Shown: in pieces, positions 1-8,995 of the stretch
How the letters are laid out: every line of letters begins with the position of its first letter
How positions within the stretch are numbered: the stretch's first letter is position 1
Source: Mesorhizobium sp. B2-4-15
Lineage (GTDB): Bacteria; Pseudomonadota; Alphaproteobacteria; Rhizobiales; Rhizobiaceae
DNA length: 64,000 nucleotides
Assembly (NCBI RefSeq): GCF_006658505.1
Contig: NZ_VFUZ01000002.1
Span: 124,001-188,000, forward strand
Direction of reading: 5' to 3'
Position numbers and translations under genes: made by a program
The notes under the pieces: generated by a model
Databases searched by the model: none
What the model was told of the DNA's origin: nothing
What the model saw: the letters and a program-made list of their open reading frames with translations, nothing else

Positions 1-52
1 GCGCATGGCGGAAGGACTGATCGTTTCCTTCCGGGGCGCTGCGGCCGGCTGA
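1..52 (+). CDS. Possible 3' end of a gene cut by the window start
   Basis: An open frame enters from the left edge and ends at a TGA at 50-52, encoding the tail RMAEGLIVSFRGAAAG. Sixteen residues are too few to assign a family, and the reading frame is a guess because nothing upstream is visible. It would be the convergent neighbour of the lacI-type gene, consistent with the minus-strand terminator that lies between them. Confidence 0.3.
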   Translation, partial: RMAEGLIVSFRGAAAG

Positions 53-150
53 AATTCGTCGCGGCTATCGGTCATTTCCCGATCGCATCGGCGGCGACGC
101 CTGGCGCCTTTGTTGGCCCGGGTGCTACCGCACTTCCCGCCGGCTGGACG

Positions 151-186
151 AAAAAAGCCCGCTGCCGGGAGGAGGTGGCAGCGGGC
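151..186 (-). terminator. Rho-independent terminator of the LacI/sugar ABC operon
   Basis: A perfect 10-bp inverted repeat, GCCCGCTGCC (157-166) and GGCAGCGGGC (177-186), with a 10-nt loop is followed on the minus strand by six T residues (complement of 151-156). It lies 170 nt after the stop of the LacI-type gene. The loop sequence GGGAGGAGGT recurs nearly unchanged twice more just downstream (about 213 and 246). Apart from the hairpin and these purine-rich repeats, 53-355 holds no supportable gene. Confidence 0.8.
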
Positions 187-355
187 TCGATTTCGAATGT
201 GGCGCGGGAGGAGGTGCACCCCATTCAGCGTCGGCATCGCATCTGGGAGGAGTAGATGGCCGACAACCAGAAGCTACGAATTGCCCAATGATTCGGCAAC
301 TGTGAATCGTGCATAGCTGCTGTGCAGATTTGCCGTGTCGTATTCGGGTGCGACC

Positions 356-1378
356 TCACTGCACCGGCACGTTTTCCCTAAAAATCAGCCGCGGCTCGAT
401 AAATTTCCGGGTCAGATAGGGTGCCGATGACGCAATGGAGCCGAGCAGGCGGATGACCGATTGTTCCGCGATCAGCCTGGCATTCTGGTCGATGACTACG
501 TCGACAAGGTCGTCGACGAGGTAGCCGCGCGTCTCCTTGGTCAGATCGTGGCAGATGAACACCGGCTTGCGATTGGGCCGCGCCTCCCGGATGGCTTTCG
601 CAACACCGGAGCGTCCGGCCCCGACACAATAGATGCCGAGCAGTTCCGGTTCGTCGTGCAGCGCCTTCATCGTCTCGGCGTAGCTGGCATCCGGTTCGTC
701 GTTGATCTCGACGGCACTGCTTATGGTCAGGTTGGGAAACTCCTCGCCAAGCACCGAGCGGAAACCCATTTCGCGCTCTTCATGCCCACGATAGGAGCGC
801 GAGCCGACGACCATCGCCAGCTGACCCTCGCGTCCGCCGAGGAAACGCCCCATCAACAGCGCCGCCGTTCGCCCCGCCACCCGGTTGTCGATGCCGACAT
901 AGGCCGAGCGGGGGGCGGCCGGAATATCCGACACCAGCGTCACCAGGCGGATGCCGGCTTCGACAATGTCGCCCAGGATGTTGCGGGTTCGTGGATGGTC
1001 GATGGCGATGACACCGACGCCATTAGCCCTCAGCGACAGGTTTTCCACGGCTGTCTGCAATGCGTTCGGCGAGATGCCGGCGAGGTTGTGGATCCGGCAG
1101 GACGCGACCAGCGGCAGGCGCGACGCATAGTCCTCGATGTGCCTTGCCAGATCCTGCATGAAGGCGTTGCTGCCGATCGGCAGGAAGAATTCGAGGTTTG
1201 CGGGCTTGGAGGGAAGCGTCACCTGATCGGCGACCGGCAAATAGCCAAGCTGCTTGGCGGCCTCCATGACGCGCTGTCTGTTGGCGGCGCTCACTCCGGA
1301 CCGATTGTTGAGCACCCTGTCGACTGTCGCCGTCGAGAGCCCGCAGTTCCTGGCGATATCGGAGACGGTGGCCTTCAT
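356..1378 (-). CDS. LacI-family transcriptional regulator
   Basis: A 340-residue protein of normal LacI length. Residues 1-45 form the helix-turn-helix (TVSDIARNCGLSTATVDRVL) with the usual hinge helix after it, and residues 60-340 form the periplasmic-binding-protein-like effector domain. It is the last gene of a minus-strand set: binding protein, permease, ATPase, regulator. It therefore probably represses this importer in response to the transported sugar or a derivative. The family is certain; the effector is not. No operator was identified with confidence. Confidence 0.93.
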   Translation of the reverse strand: MKATVSDIARNCGLSTATVDRVLNNRSGVSAANRQRVMEAAKQLGYLPVADQVTLPSKPANLEFFLPIGSNAFMQDLARHIEDYASRLPLVASCRIHNLAGISPNALQTAVENLSLRANGVGVIAIDHPRTRNILGDIVEAGIRLVTLVSDIPAAPRSAYVGIDNRVAGRTAALLMGRFLGGREGQLAMVVGSRSYRGHEEREMGFRSVLGEEFPNLTISSAVEINDEPDASYAETMKALHDEPELLGIYCVGAGRSGVAKAIREARPNRKPVFICHDLTKETRGYLVDDLVDVVIDQNARLIAEQSVIRLLGSIASSAPYLTRKFIEPRLIFRENVPVQ

Positions 1379-1515
1379 GCCGCAACCCTATGCGCCGACG
1401 CGTTGGCGCGCCAGACGGGTGATGTGAGAAGCGATGCGATCTGAGCGACGGATGATTGCCCACCATCATCCGCATTCGCATTCGACGGTTTTCGACAGGA
1501 CGGCTTCTGCCGTCC

Positions 1516-2307
1516 TCAGTGCGCCGGTTTGCCGTCGGCGATGGCGTCCCGGATTTCCTTGTCCGACATGCCGATGATGATCCGTTCGACTTCCGCGACA
1601 CTGGTCTTCTTCGGATCGATGTCGTCGGCGACCACCTTGCCCCGGCGCATGACGACGATGCGGTCGACCACCTGGAAGACATGGTGGATGTTGTGTGCGA
1701 TGAAGATGCAGGAATGACCGGAATCGCGTGCGTTGCGCACGAAACTCAGCACGCCCTGTGTTTCGGCCACGCCAAGGTTGTTGGTCGGCTCGTCGAGGAT
1801 GATGAGGTCGCTGTCGAAATGCATGGCGCGCGCGATCGCCACCGCCTGCCGCTCGCCGCCGGAGAGCGAGCCGATCGGCGTGGTCGGCGGGATGTTCTTG
1901 GAGATGCCGACCTGCTTGAGCAGGTCGCGGGCGACCGTGTTCATCGCCTCCTGGTCCATGCGGTTGAGGAAGCGCGGCGGCTTGATCGGCTCTCGCCCCA
2001 GGAACAGGTTGCGGGCGATGGACAATTGCGTGACCAGTGCGGAATCCTGGTAGATGGTCTCGATGCCGTTGGCGATCGCGTCGCTGGTGCTGCGCAAGTT
2101 CACCTTCTTGCCGCGGATGAAGATGTCGCCGCTGGTCAGCGGCACGGCGCCGGACAGCACCTTGATCAGCGTCGATTTGCCGGCGCCGTTGTCGCCGAGC
2201 AGGCCGACGATCTCTCGTTCGTTGACGTGGAAATTGGCATCCACCAGCGCCTGCACGCGGCCGTAGGACTTACGGATGTTCTGCATGCGGATGAGCGGCT
2301 CAGCCAT
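1516..2307 (-). CDS. Sugar ABC transporter ATP-binding protein (single-domain, FrcA-like)
   Basis: A 263-residue nucleotide-binding subunit energising uptake of a carbohydrate. Visible motifs are Walker A (GDNGAGKST), the signature LSGGERQAVAIARAM, Walker B with LIILDEPTNN and the H-loop histidine (HNIHHVF). It has one ATPase domain, unlike the double-domain RbsA/XylG proteins, and so resembles the FrcA type of rhizobia. Its start lies 3 nt from the permease stop, so the two are co-translated. A 137-nt gap separates it from the downstream lacI-type gene. Confidence 0.93.
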   Translation of the reverse strand: MAEPLIRMQNIRKSYGRVQALVDANFHVNEREIVGLLGDNGAGKSTLIKVLSGAVPLTSGDIFIRGKKVNLRSTSDAIANGIETIYQDSALVTQLSIARNLFLGREPIKPPRFLNRMDQEAMNTVARDLLKQVGISKNIPPTTPIGSLSGGERQAVAIARAMHFDSDLIILDEPTNNLGVAETQGVLSFVRNARDSGHSCIFIAHNIHHVFQVVDRIVVMRRGKVVADDIDPKKTSVAEVERIIIGMSDKEIRDAIADGKPAH

Positions 2308-2310
2308 GGT

Positions 2311-3297
2311 TCAAGTCCCCGCCTGATGCCGGCGTTCCAGCCATGAATGAAGCGCCATCATGCCAAGGATGATCGCGCCGATGAAGATGTTGTAGGCAAG
2401 GCCAGGCACGCCGATCAGCACGATGCCGTTGCGCATCACGCGCAGGATCAGGATGCCGAGCACGGTGCCGATGATGGTGCCGCGCCCGCCGGTCAGCGCC
2501 GTGCCGCCAATGACCACCATGGCGATCACCTCGAGTTCGTAGCCGGTGCCGCTGTTGGGGTTGGCGGCGGACGTGCGCAGCGAGGAGATGACGCCGGCAA
2601 GCGAGGCCATGACCGACGACAGGATGAACAGGCCGATCTTGACGCGGTTGACATTGACGCCGCGAGCGCGCGCCGCGTTGGGATTGCCGCCCGCCGCCTG
2701 GATCCAGTTGCCGGTCCGGCTTTGCGTCAGCACATAGCCAAGCGCGATCGCCGCGGCGATGAACCAGAACAGCGACATGTAGATGCGGAACGGGCCGATG
2801 AAGAAGTCGCCGACCAGCGCTTCCGCCAGCCAGCTGCCCTCGGCGCTCCAGGTCCGCTGCGGAAAGCCGTCGGTGATGAAAAGGGCGCTGCCGCGCACCA
2901 CCAAAAGCATGCCGAGCGTCACCAGGAAGGACGGGATCTTGAGCTGCGTGACGAACCAGCCATTGACCAGGCCGATGAGGGCGGCGACCACCAGCGCGAC
3001 GACGAAGCCCATCTCCAGCGAGGTGACGCCGCCATTGAACAGCGTCCACATCAGCACCGGCGAGAAGCCGAACAGGGACCCGACGGACAGGTCGAATTCG
3101 CCTGAGGTCATCAGCAATGTCATCGCCAGCGCGATCAGGCCGAGTTCGACGGTGAAGGCCAGCGTGTTGGAGATGTTCTGCGGCGACAGGAAATCGGGAT
3201 TGATGCTCCAGAAAACGGCGATTTCGACGACCAGTAGAACGAGGGGTCCGAATTCCGGCCGCGCGATCAGGCGTTGGATGAGCGAATGATTTTCCAC
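2311..3297 (-). CDS. Sugar ABC transporter permease (RbsC/FrcC family)
   Basis: A hydrophobic inner-membrane subunit of about 328 residues. The family motif EFDLSVGS lies near residue 70, and GGTALTGGRGT is seen in the C-terminal half. The frame is open up to 3579, but similarity to the family begins at the GTG at 3297 (reading VENHSLIQRL); a TTG at 3303 is an alternative start. It pairs with the ATPase (3-nt gap downstream) and the binding protein 121 nt upstream. The substrate is unknown; pentoses, fructose and cyclitols are all carried by this family. Confidence 0.9.
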   Translation of the reverse strand: MENHSLIQRLIARPEFGPLVLLVVEIAVFWSINPDFLSPQNISNTLAFTVELGLIALAMTLLMTSGEFDLSVGSLFGFSPVLMWTLFNGGVTSLEMGFVVALVVAALIGLVNGWFVTQLKIPSFLVTLGMLLVVRGSALFITDGFPQRTWSAEGSWLAEALVGDFFIGPFRIYMSLFWFIAAAIALGYVLTQSRTGNWIQAAGGNPNAARARGVNVNRVKIGLFILSSVMASLAGVISSLRTSAANPNSGTGYELEVIAMVVIGGTALTGGRGTIIGTVLGILILRVMRNGIVLIGVPGLAYNIFIGAIILGMMALHSWLERRHQAGT

Positions 3298-3418
3298 AGG
3301 CAACCCGCGACATGTTTGGAAGGTGCCGCGATTCCCACCGCAGGTGGGACAACTCGCGGCGCAGGGAAGATTCCTGACGCTGCGCCTCAAGAAGAGCGCG
3401 GCGCCAGGGATCGCGGGT

Positions 3419-4354
3419 TTATTTGCCGGACAGGATCTTGTCGTAGACCCCGGCGGTGTCTTTTTCATAGAGCGCGCCGGTGATGACGTTGAAGCCTGGA
3501 GGAATGCCGCTGGCGGCCATGTTGGCCAGCGACAGCGCGACATAGCTGGTCGCCTGCGGGTCTTGCCACTGGCCGGCATTGACGTAGCCGTTCAGCACTT
3601 CCTGGGTGGTGTCGAGCGAATTGCCCCAGCCCACGACCGGGATTTCGCCGGGCTTGATGCCGACCTGGTCGAACACCCGCTTGATCGAGCCGGTGACGAG
3701 GTCGCCGAGGCCGATGATGGCCTTCACCTTGCCCTTGTGGGCGGTGAGGTAATCGACCATGCGGTTGATCACTTCGGCCTGGTCGAGCGTCGCCTCGGTC
3801 ACTTCATAGGTGACGCCGAGCGGGCCGAAGACGCTCTTGATGCCTTCCTCTTCCTGTACGCCATAGGTGGCGCCGGGGATCTCGACCGGCATCCAGACGA
3901 AGTCGCCCTTCTTCACCAGCCCTTTGTCGACCAGGTACTGCGCCCAATGCTTGCCGAAGGTGACGTTGTCGCCGCCGACATAGGCATTGAAGTTGGCCTT
4001 GGGATCGGGCGTGTTGAAGTTGATGATCGGGATGTTGGCCGTGCGGGCTTCCTTGACGATTTCGACGAGGCTGCCCGGATCGGGGCTGGTGGTGACGATG
4101 CCGTCGGCCTTGGCTGAGATCGCGGCGCGAACCGCTTCCTGCTGGGAGGCGACGTCGCCATTGTGGAACGAGGTGTTGACGGTGTTGCCGGTATCCTTGG
4201 CCCATTGCTTGGCGCCGGCAAGGAAGTAGGTCCAGACCGGATCGGCCGGGCCGCCATGTGAAATCCAGTAGAACGTCTTGGCCTGCGCGGCTGCCGGTAG
4301 AACCGTCAGCGCGACCAGCAGGCCGTAGAGCACAAGTCTTAGTCTCGTCAGCAT
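3419..4354 (-). CDS. Sugar ABC transporter substrate-binding protein
   Basis: A 311-residue periplasmic protein with a signal peptide of about 25 residues (ending AAAQAKTFYW), then a Peripla_BP_4-type sugar-binding fold. The ATG at 4354 is preceded by a strong GGGAGGAA ribosome site, so the longer open frame to 4477 is rejected. It heads the importer operon, and high expression relative to the membrane subunits is usual. Residues that would fix the sugar cannot be read from sequence alone. Confidence 0.93.
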   Translation of the reverse strand: MLTRLRLVLYGLLVALTVLPAAAQAKTFYWISHGGPADPVWTYFLAGAKQWAKDTGNTVNTSFHNGDVASQQEAVRAAISAKADGIVTTSPDPGSLVEIVKEARTANIPIINFNTPDPKANFNAYVGGDNVTFGKHWAQYLVDKGLVKKGDFVWMPVEIPGATYGVQEEEGIKSVFGPLGVTYEVTEATLDQAEVINRMVDYLTAHKGKVKAIIGLGDLVTGSIKRVFDQVGIKPGEIPVVGWGNSLDTTQEVLNGYVNAGQWQDPQATSYVALSLANMAASGIPPGFNVITGALYEKDTAGVYDKILSGK

Positions 4355-4630
4355 TTGATTTCCTCCCGGTTGAAGATGATCTGTCCCTTGTTCCGGCTTC
4401 AGCCGGATTGCGTCTTTTGCCAGCGCCGCTCGGATGCCCAAGAGCATTCCCTTTTTCGACGGATGGCAAGCCTCCATCTGCAGATGTAGTTGGCGGCTGA
4501 CCGGGCGCCATCAACGGACCCATCAGATTGCATCAGTTGGGGGTGATTTTCCGGGTGCGTTGTATGCTCGGCCTAGCGCTCGGCCGAGCGGGCTGTCCTG
4601 ACCGCGTTCGGCGCCCCGGTTGCTCCAGCG

Positions 4631-5788
4631 CTAGAGCAGGCCGGCCTTGGCGAGGTCGCGCATCAGATGGCTGGCGCCATAAGTCCAATGCGGGCAATCG
4701 GGCGACAGCCGCACCCGGTTGACAAGCGCGCCGAATTTTTCCGACGAGATGGTGACGATGTCGCCGACCTTGTGGGTAAAGCCCTTGCCCTTTTCGCCGC
4801 GATCCTTCGAGGGCACGAACATGGTGCCGAGATAAAGCGCCAGCCCATCCGGATATTGGTGATGCGGACCCATGGCGGCGGCGACCAGTTCTTCGGGCGA
4901 GCGACTGATCTCGGCCATCGAGCTTGCGCCTTCCAGCGAGAATCCATCCTCGCCCTCGACCTTCAGGCGCACGACGGCGCGCCTCACGTCATCGATCGAG
5001 AATGCGTCGTCGAACAGGCGGATGAAAGGACCGAGGGAAGCCGACGCATTGTTGTCCTTGGCCTTGCCGAGCAGCAGCGCCGAACGCCCCTCGACGTCCC
5101 GCAGATTGACATCGTTGCCGATGGTGGCGCCGACGATCCTGCCGCTGCTGGCCGCGACCATGGCGATCTCCGGCTCCGGATTGTTCCAGGTCGATACCGG
5201 ATGGAGGCCGACATCGGCGCCGAAGCCGACCGAGGCCATCGGCTGGCACTTGGTGAAGATTTCCGCATCCGGGCCGATGCCCACTTCCAGATATTGCGAC
5301 CAGGCGCCGCGCGAAATCAGCTTGGCCTTGATCTCCATCGCTTCGGGCGAACCGGGCTTGAGCTTCGAAAGGTCATGGCCGATCAGCCCGGCAATGTCGG
5401 CGCGGATGGCGTCGGCCTTTTCCGCCGAGCCGCGCGCCTGCTCCTCGATCACCCGTTCGAGCAGGCTGACGACAAAAGTCACGCCCGATGCCTTGATGGC
5501 CTGCAGGTCGACCGGGGACAGGAGGTATGGTTTTGCCGGATCACGCGTGGCCTCGAAACTGTTGGCGGCGATATCGTCGAGCGAGCCGATCGGCTTGCCC
5601 TTGGCCGAACGGACGTGGCTTGCTGGTTCGGCCATCTCGCAGACGTCACGCACCGTCGGTGCCGCGCTCGACGTGATGTCGAAGACGGTGCCATCCCGCA
5701 CCGTGACCACCAGAGGATGCGAGGCATCGCTGCTCCTGGCGCGGCCGACAAAAAGGCCCTCAATAGGCAGATGCGTCGGGTTCGTCAT
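4631..5788 (-). CDS. Fumarylacetoacetate hydrolase-fold enzyme, probable 2-keto-3-deoxy sugar-acid dehydratase
   Basis: A cytoplasmic enzyme of 385 residues. The FAH-fold metal site is seen as EPE in NNPEPEIAMV near residue 203, with further fold signatures (GNDVNLRDVEG) downstream. The long N-terminal domain and overall length resemble the rhizobial and Caulobacter 2-keto-3-deoxy-pentonate dehydratase branch rather than true fumarylacetoacetase. The start at 5788 has AGAGGA upstream. It is transcribed toward the sugar ABC operon, 276 nt away, which suggests that sugar is catabolised by a non-phosphorylative route. The family is sure; the exact substrate is inferred. Confidence 0.8.
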   Translation of the reverse strand: MTNPTHLPIEGLFVGRARSSDASHPLVVTVRDGTVFDITSSAAPTVRDVCEMAEPASHVRSAKGKPIGSLDDIAANSFEATRDPAKPYLLSPVDLQAIKASGVTFVVSLLERVIEEQARGSAEKADAIRADIAGLIGHDLSKLKPGSPEAMEIKAKLISRGAWSQYLEVGIGPDAEIFTKCQPMASVGFGADVGLHPVSTWNNPEPEIAMVAASSGRIVGATIGNDVNLRDVEGRSALLLGKAKDNNASASLGPFIRLFDDAFSIDDVRRAVVRLKVEGEDGFSLEGASSMAEISRSPEELVAAAMGPHHQYPDGLALYLGTMFVPSKDRGEKGKGFTHKVGDIVTISSEKFGALVNRVRLSPDCPHWTYGASHLMRDLAKAGLL

Positions 5789-5969
5789 GGGTGCGGTCCT
5801 CTGATCATCGAAATGCGGCTTGCCGGGTCGGCGCGGCACTTTCCCCGGATTCCGCTCAAAGGTCTATCCCGTTCGATGGCGATTCAGACAGCTGTCTCGT
5901 CCATGAAATTCCGGCTTTCCGACAAGTGGTCTGTGGCGGTCACCTGTCAAAATCCGACTGGTTCTTTTC

Positions 5970-6089
5970 AAGAGTATGAAACCTCTGGGTATTTCACGTG
6001 GCCCGTTCAAACCCTGTCGAATTGGTTTCAGTGGATGCTAGTCACAAATCGCCTTCGGGATTTCGCTTGACAGTTTCACAAATATGAAA
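5970..6089. promoter_or_regulatory. Divergent control region with TTTCA/TGAAA inverted repeats
   Basis: The 339-nt gap between the FAH gene and the polyamine-type permease contains TTTCA-N6-TGAAA at 6074-6089 and TGAAA-N10-TTTCA at 5977-5996. A TTGACA at 6067-6072 could be a -35 element reading right, but no good -10 is visible. The arms are candidates for the operator of the XRE-cupin regulator encoded within the same transporter cluster. This link is inferred only from position. Confidence 0.4.
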
Positions 6090-6127
6090 AACTCTTCGGC
6101 AATTTCAAACTTTGGGTGAGCCGGTCG

Positions 6128-7012
6128 ATGTCGACCCTAGTTGCGGCACGGGTGTCCGAGGCCCGGTCTTCGTCAGGCTTCCGGTTCGCCATGCTGCTGC
6201 CGGGCGCGCTTGTCACTTTCCTGCTGATTCTGTTTGCGCTTGGCCTCGTGCTTTTCCTTGCCTTCCGCGGCAATGACGGTTCGCTGCTGGGCAGCGGCTT
6301 CGGCCTGGCGAATTTCGTCACGGTGGTTTCGGATCCGCTCTACTGGACGGTGACGCTGCGCTCGCTGGTCATCGCCGCGCTGGTCACCCTGGCCACGGTG
6401 GTCACCGCCTACCCCGTTGCCTATTACCTTGCGTTCTACGCCGGGCCGCGGCGTGGCCTGCTCCTGTTCCTGGTGACACTGCCGTTCTGGACCAGCTACC
6501 TGCTGCGCGTCTTCGCCTGGAAGATCGTGCTCGCCTATAACGGCGTCCTGAACTCGGCGCTGATCGAAAGCGGTATCTGGTCCCAGCCGACATTGGCGTT
6601 TCTCAATACGCCGGCCGCTGTCGTCGTCACGCTTGCCCACGCTTATGCGCCTTTCGCCATCCTGCCGATCTATGTGGCGCTGGAGACCATTCCGAAATCG
6701 CTGATCGAGGCCGCTTCTGACCTTGGCGCGCGGCCGTTCACGTCCTTTCGCCGGGTCGTGCTGCCGAACTCGATGCCGGGCGTCCTGGCCGCGGCCCTCG
6801 TGGTCTTCGTGCCGACGGTCGGCGACTATGTCACCCCGGCCATGGTCGGTGGACCGGCCAGCACAATGATCGGCACGCTGATCCAGTCGCAGTTCGGCAA
6901 GGCCAATGACTGGCCGTTCGGCGCGGCGCTGTCGGTCTGCGTCATGCTGGTCATCCTGGTCGTGGTGCTGGTCGCACGCGGCGCCGACCGCAGGTTTGGC
7001 AGCCGCACATGA
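6128..7012 (+). CDS. Polyamine-type ABC transporter permease (PotB-like)
   Basis: An inner-membrane permease of 294 residues with about six hydrophobic segments and the EAA-type loop (EAASDLGARPFTSFRRVVLP) that contacts the ATPase. ATG 6128 follows GGGTGAG at good spacing; a GTG at 6116 in the same frame is an alternative. Its stop overlaps the next permease as ATGA, so the two are translationally coupled. The family carries spermidine, putrescine and related amines or amino-acid derivatives; the exact substrate is unknown. Confidence 0.92.
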   Translation: MSTLVAARVSEARSSSGFRFAMLLPGALVTFLLILFALGLVLFLAFRGNDGSLLGSGFGLANFVTVVSDPLYWTVTLRSLVIAALVTLATVVTAYPVAYYLAFYAGPRRGLLLFLVTLPFWTSYLLRVFAWKIVLAYNGVLNSALIESGIWSQPTLAFLNTPAAVVVTLAHAYAPFAILPIYVALETIPKSLIEAASDLGARPFTSFRRVVLPNSMPGVLAAALVVFVPTVGDYVTPAMVGGPASTMIGTLIQSQFGKANDWPFGAALSVCVMLVILVVVLVARGADRRFGSRT

Positions 7013-7839
7013 GAGTGGAACGCCTCGGCACGCAACGAAATGGCCGCTGGCTTGGTCTCTATGTGCTCGCCTACCTGGTGTTTCTCTATCTCCCCGTCCT
7101 GCTGATCCCGCTGTTTTCCTTCAACGATTCCATCCAGGCGGCGTTTCCGCTGCAGGGCTTCACACTGCAGTGGTACGCGACGCTGTATGGCAATTCCGCC
7201 CTGTCCGGCGCGCTCCTGAACAGTCTCCTTATCGGCGCCATCGCGGCCTTCGGCGCCACGCTGTGCGGCATCACCATATCCTATATGGACCTCTACGGCC
7301 GCTCGCCATTGGCCGCCACCATCAGCGCCATCGCACGGCTGCCGATCCTCATTCCCGGCGTCATCGTCGGCATATCGCTGCTGATCCTGGTCAACCTCGT
7401 CGGCCTGGGACCGTCGCGTGTCGCCATCGTGCTCGGCCATATACTGGTGGCGCTGCCGACCACGGTGGTCGTCATGCGCAGCCGCTTCGCCGCCATCCCC
7501 AAGACCGTCCGCGAGGCGGCGCTCGACCTTGGCGCCTCCGACTGGACGACGTTCCGGCGCGTCATGCTGCCGCTCAGCCTGCCCGCCGTGCTGTCGGCCT
7601 TCATGCTCGCTTTCCTGATCTCCTTCGACGAATTCATCGTCGTCTTTTTCCTTGCCGGCACCGAGCCGACACTGCCGCTCTATATCTGGAGCCAGCTGCG
7701 CTTCCCACGATCTCTGCCGACCGTCATGGCGCTTGGGACGATGATCCTGGCCGTGTCCTTCATCATCGCCGGCACCGCCGAGATTTTGCGCCATCGCGGG
7801 CTTGGCGCGGCGCGCCGAACACCCGCCAATCCAGCCTGA
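7009..7839 (+). CDS. Polyamine-type ABC transporter permease (PotC-like)
   Basis: A second inner-membrane permease of 276 residues, partner of the PotB-like protein. It has about six membrane segments and the EAA loop EAALDLGASDWTTFRRVMLP. The start overlaps the upstream stop by 4 nt, and the binding-protein gene follows 40 nt later. Gene order permease-permease-binding protein-regulator-ATPase is unusual only in that the ATPase comes last, behind the regulator. Confidence 0.92.
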   Translation: MRVERLGTQRNGRWLGLYVLAYLVFLYLPVLLIPLFSFNDSIQAAFPLQGFTLQWYATLYGNSALSGALLNSLLIGAIAAFGATLCGITISYMDLYGRSPLAATISAIARLPILIPGVIVGISLLILVNLVGLGPSRVAIVLGHILVALPTTVVVMRSRFAAIPKTVREAALDLGASDWTTFRRVMLPLSLPAVLSAFMLAFLISFDEFIVVFFLAGTEPTLPLYIWSQLRFPRSLPTVMALGTMILAVSFIIAGTAEILRHRGLGAARRTPANPA

Positions 7840-7879
7840 TCACAACACGCCAACCACAACAAGGAAGAGGAGAACGAAA

Positions 7880-8950
7880 ATGGCATTCCACCTGAAATCG
7901 ATAGCCGGACACAAGGCCCGGGCCGGCCTTGCCGCACTGGCGCTCGCACTGTCGTCGACCGTGGCGCTGGCCGCCGAGAAGCTGCAGTACTTCACCTGGT
8001 CGGGGTATGAGCTGCCCGACTTCAACAAGAGCTTCCTTGCCGCCCATCCCGATGGCGTCGAGGCCTCCATCTTCGGTGACGATGACGATGCCTTCACCAA
8101 GGTCAAGGCAGGTTTCCGCCCCGACATCGCGCATCCCTGCTACGACAAGGTGGCCCGCTGGAACAAGGAAGGCTTGCTGCAGCCGATCGATACCAAGCGC
8201 ATCAGGAACTGGGATTCGATCTTCCCCGTGTTCAAGAACCTGCCCGATTTGCAGGCGGGCGACGGCAAGGTCTGGATGGTGCCGTGGGACTGGGGCAACA
8301 CCTCGATCCTCTACCGCACCGATCTGGTGAAGAACCCCGAAGCGAGCTGGAAACTTCTGTGGGACAAGCAATATGCCGGCCGCATGGCGACCATAGACGC
8401 CGTGCATGACACGCCGATCGTGGCGGCACTGCTCGCCGGCGTGAACCCCTTCGACATGACCCCGGAGCAGATGGACAAGGTCGCGGCAAAGCTGCGCGAA
8501 CAGCGCCCGCTGCTGTCGAGCTACACCACCGACATGACGTCGGTCGAGCAGGCGCTGGCCAGTGGCCAGCTGGTCGCCGCCATGACCTGGAACGCGTCGG
8601 CCACCTCGCTGAAGAAGCAGGGCGTGCCGGTCGAGTTCATGAAGCCGAAGGAAGGTATGCTGACCTGGGCCTGCGGTTTCGTCATGCTCAAGGACGCCAA
8701 GAACGTCGATCTCGCCTACGACTTCATTAACAGCCGGCTGGACGCCGAGTCGGGCAAGTTCCTGATCCAGTCCTACGGCTATGGCAGCTCGCTCAGCACC
8801 GCCTTCGCCGGCGTACCGAAGGAGGAACTGGAAAAGCTGCAACTGCCGTCTGATCCGGAAGTCATGCTGAAGAGCACGATCTTCACCGGACCGATGAAGC
8901 AGAATGACGATGTCGCCAAGATGTTCGAAAAGGTGAAGGCCGGTGGGTGA
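7880..8950 (+). CDS. Extracellular solute-binding protein, polyamine type (PotD/PotF-like)
   Basis: A periplasmic protein of 356 residues. A signal peptide of about 31 residues ends at ALAAEKLQYF, and the spermidine/putrescine-binding fold begins with LQYFTWSGYELPDF. The ATG at 7880 is preceded by GGAAGAGGAGAACGA, which fixes the start. The ring of aromatic and acidic residues is consistent with a cationic amine ligand, but the ligand cannot be named. The transcript then runs through a palindromic repeat into the regulator gene. Confidence 0.92.
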   Translation: MAFHLKSIAGHKARAGLAALALALSSTVALAAEKLQYFTWSGYELPDFNKSFLAAHPDGVEASIFGDDDDAFTKVKAGFRPDIAHPCYDKVARWNKEGLLQPIDTKRIRNWDSIFPVFKNLPDLQAGDGKVWMVPWDWGNTSILYRTDLVKNPEASWKLLWDKQYAGRMATIDAVHDTPIVAALLAGVNPFDMTPEQMDKVAAKLREQRPLLSSYTTDMTSVEQALASGQLVAAMTWNASATSLKKQGVPVEFMKPKEGMLTWACGFVMLKDAKNVDLAYDFINSRLDAESGKFLIQSYGYGSSLSTAFAGVPKEELEKLQLPSDPEVMLKSTIFTGPMKQNDDVAKMFEKVKAGG

Positions 8951-8995
8951 CGCTGGCCAGCCTTGTTGGAGGCGATTGGATTACTGAAGCTTGCG

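Noticed and set aside
461..1444. 327-codon plus-strand frame opposite the lacI-type gene
   Set aside because: Antisense shadow; the minus frame has the helix-turn-helix and effector domains.
4577..4590. CGCTCGGCCGAGCG palindrome considered as a terminator of the FAH gene
   Set aside because: No T-run follows on the minus strand; too short to be sure of any role.
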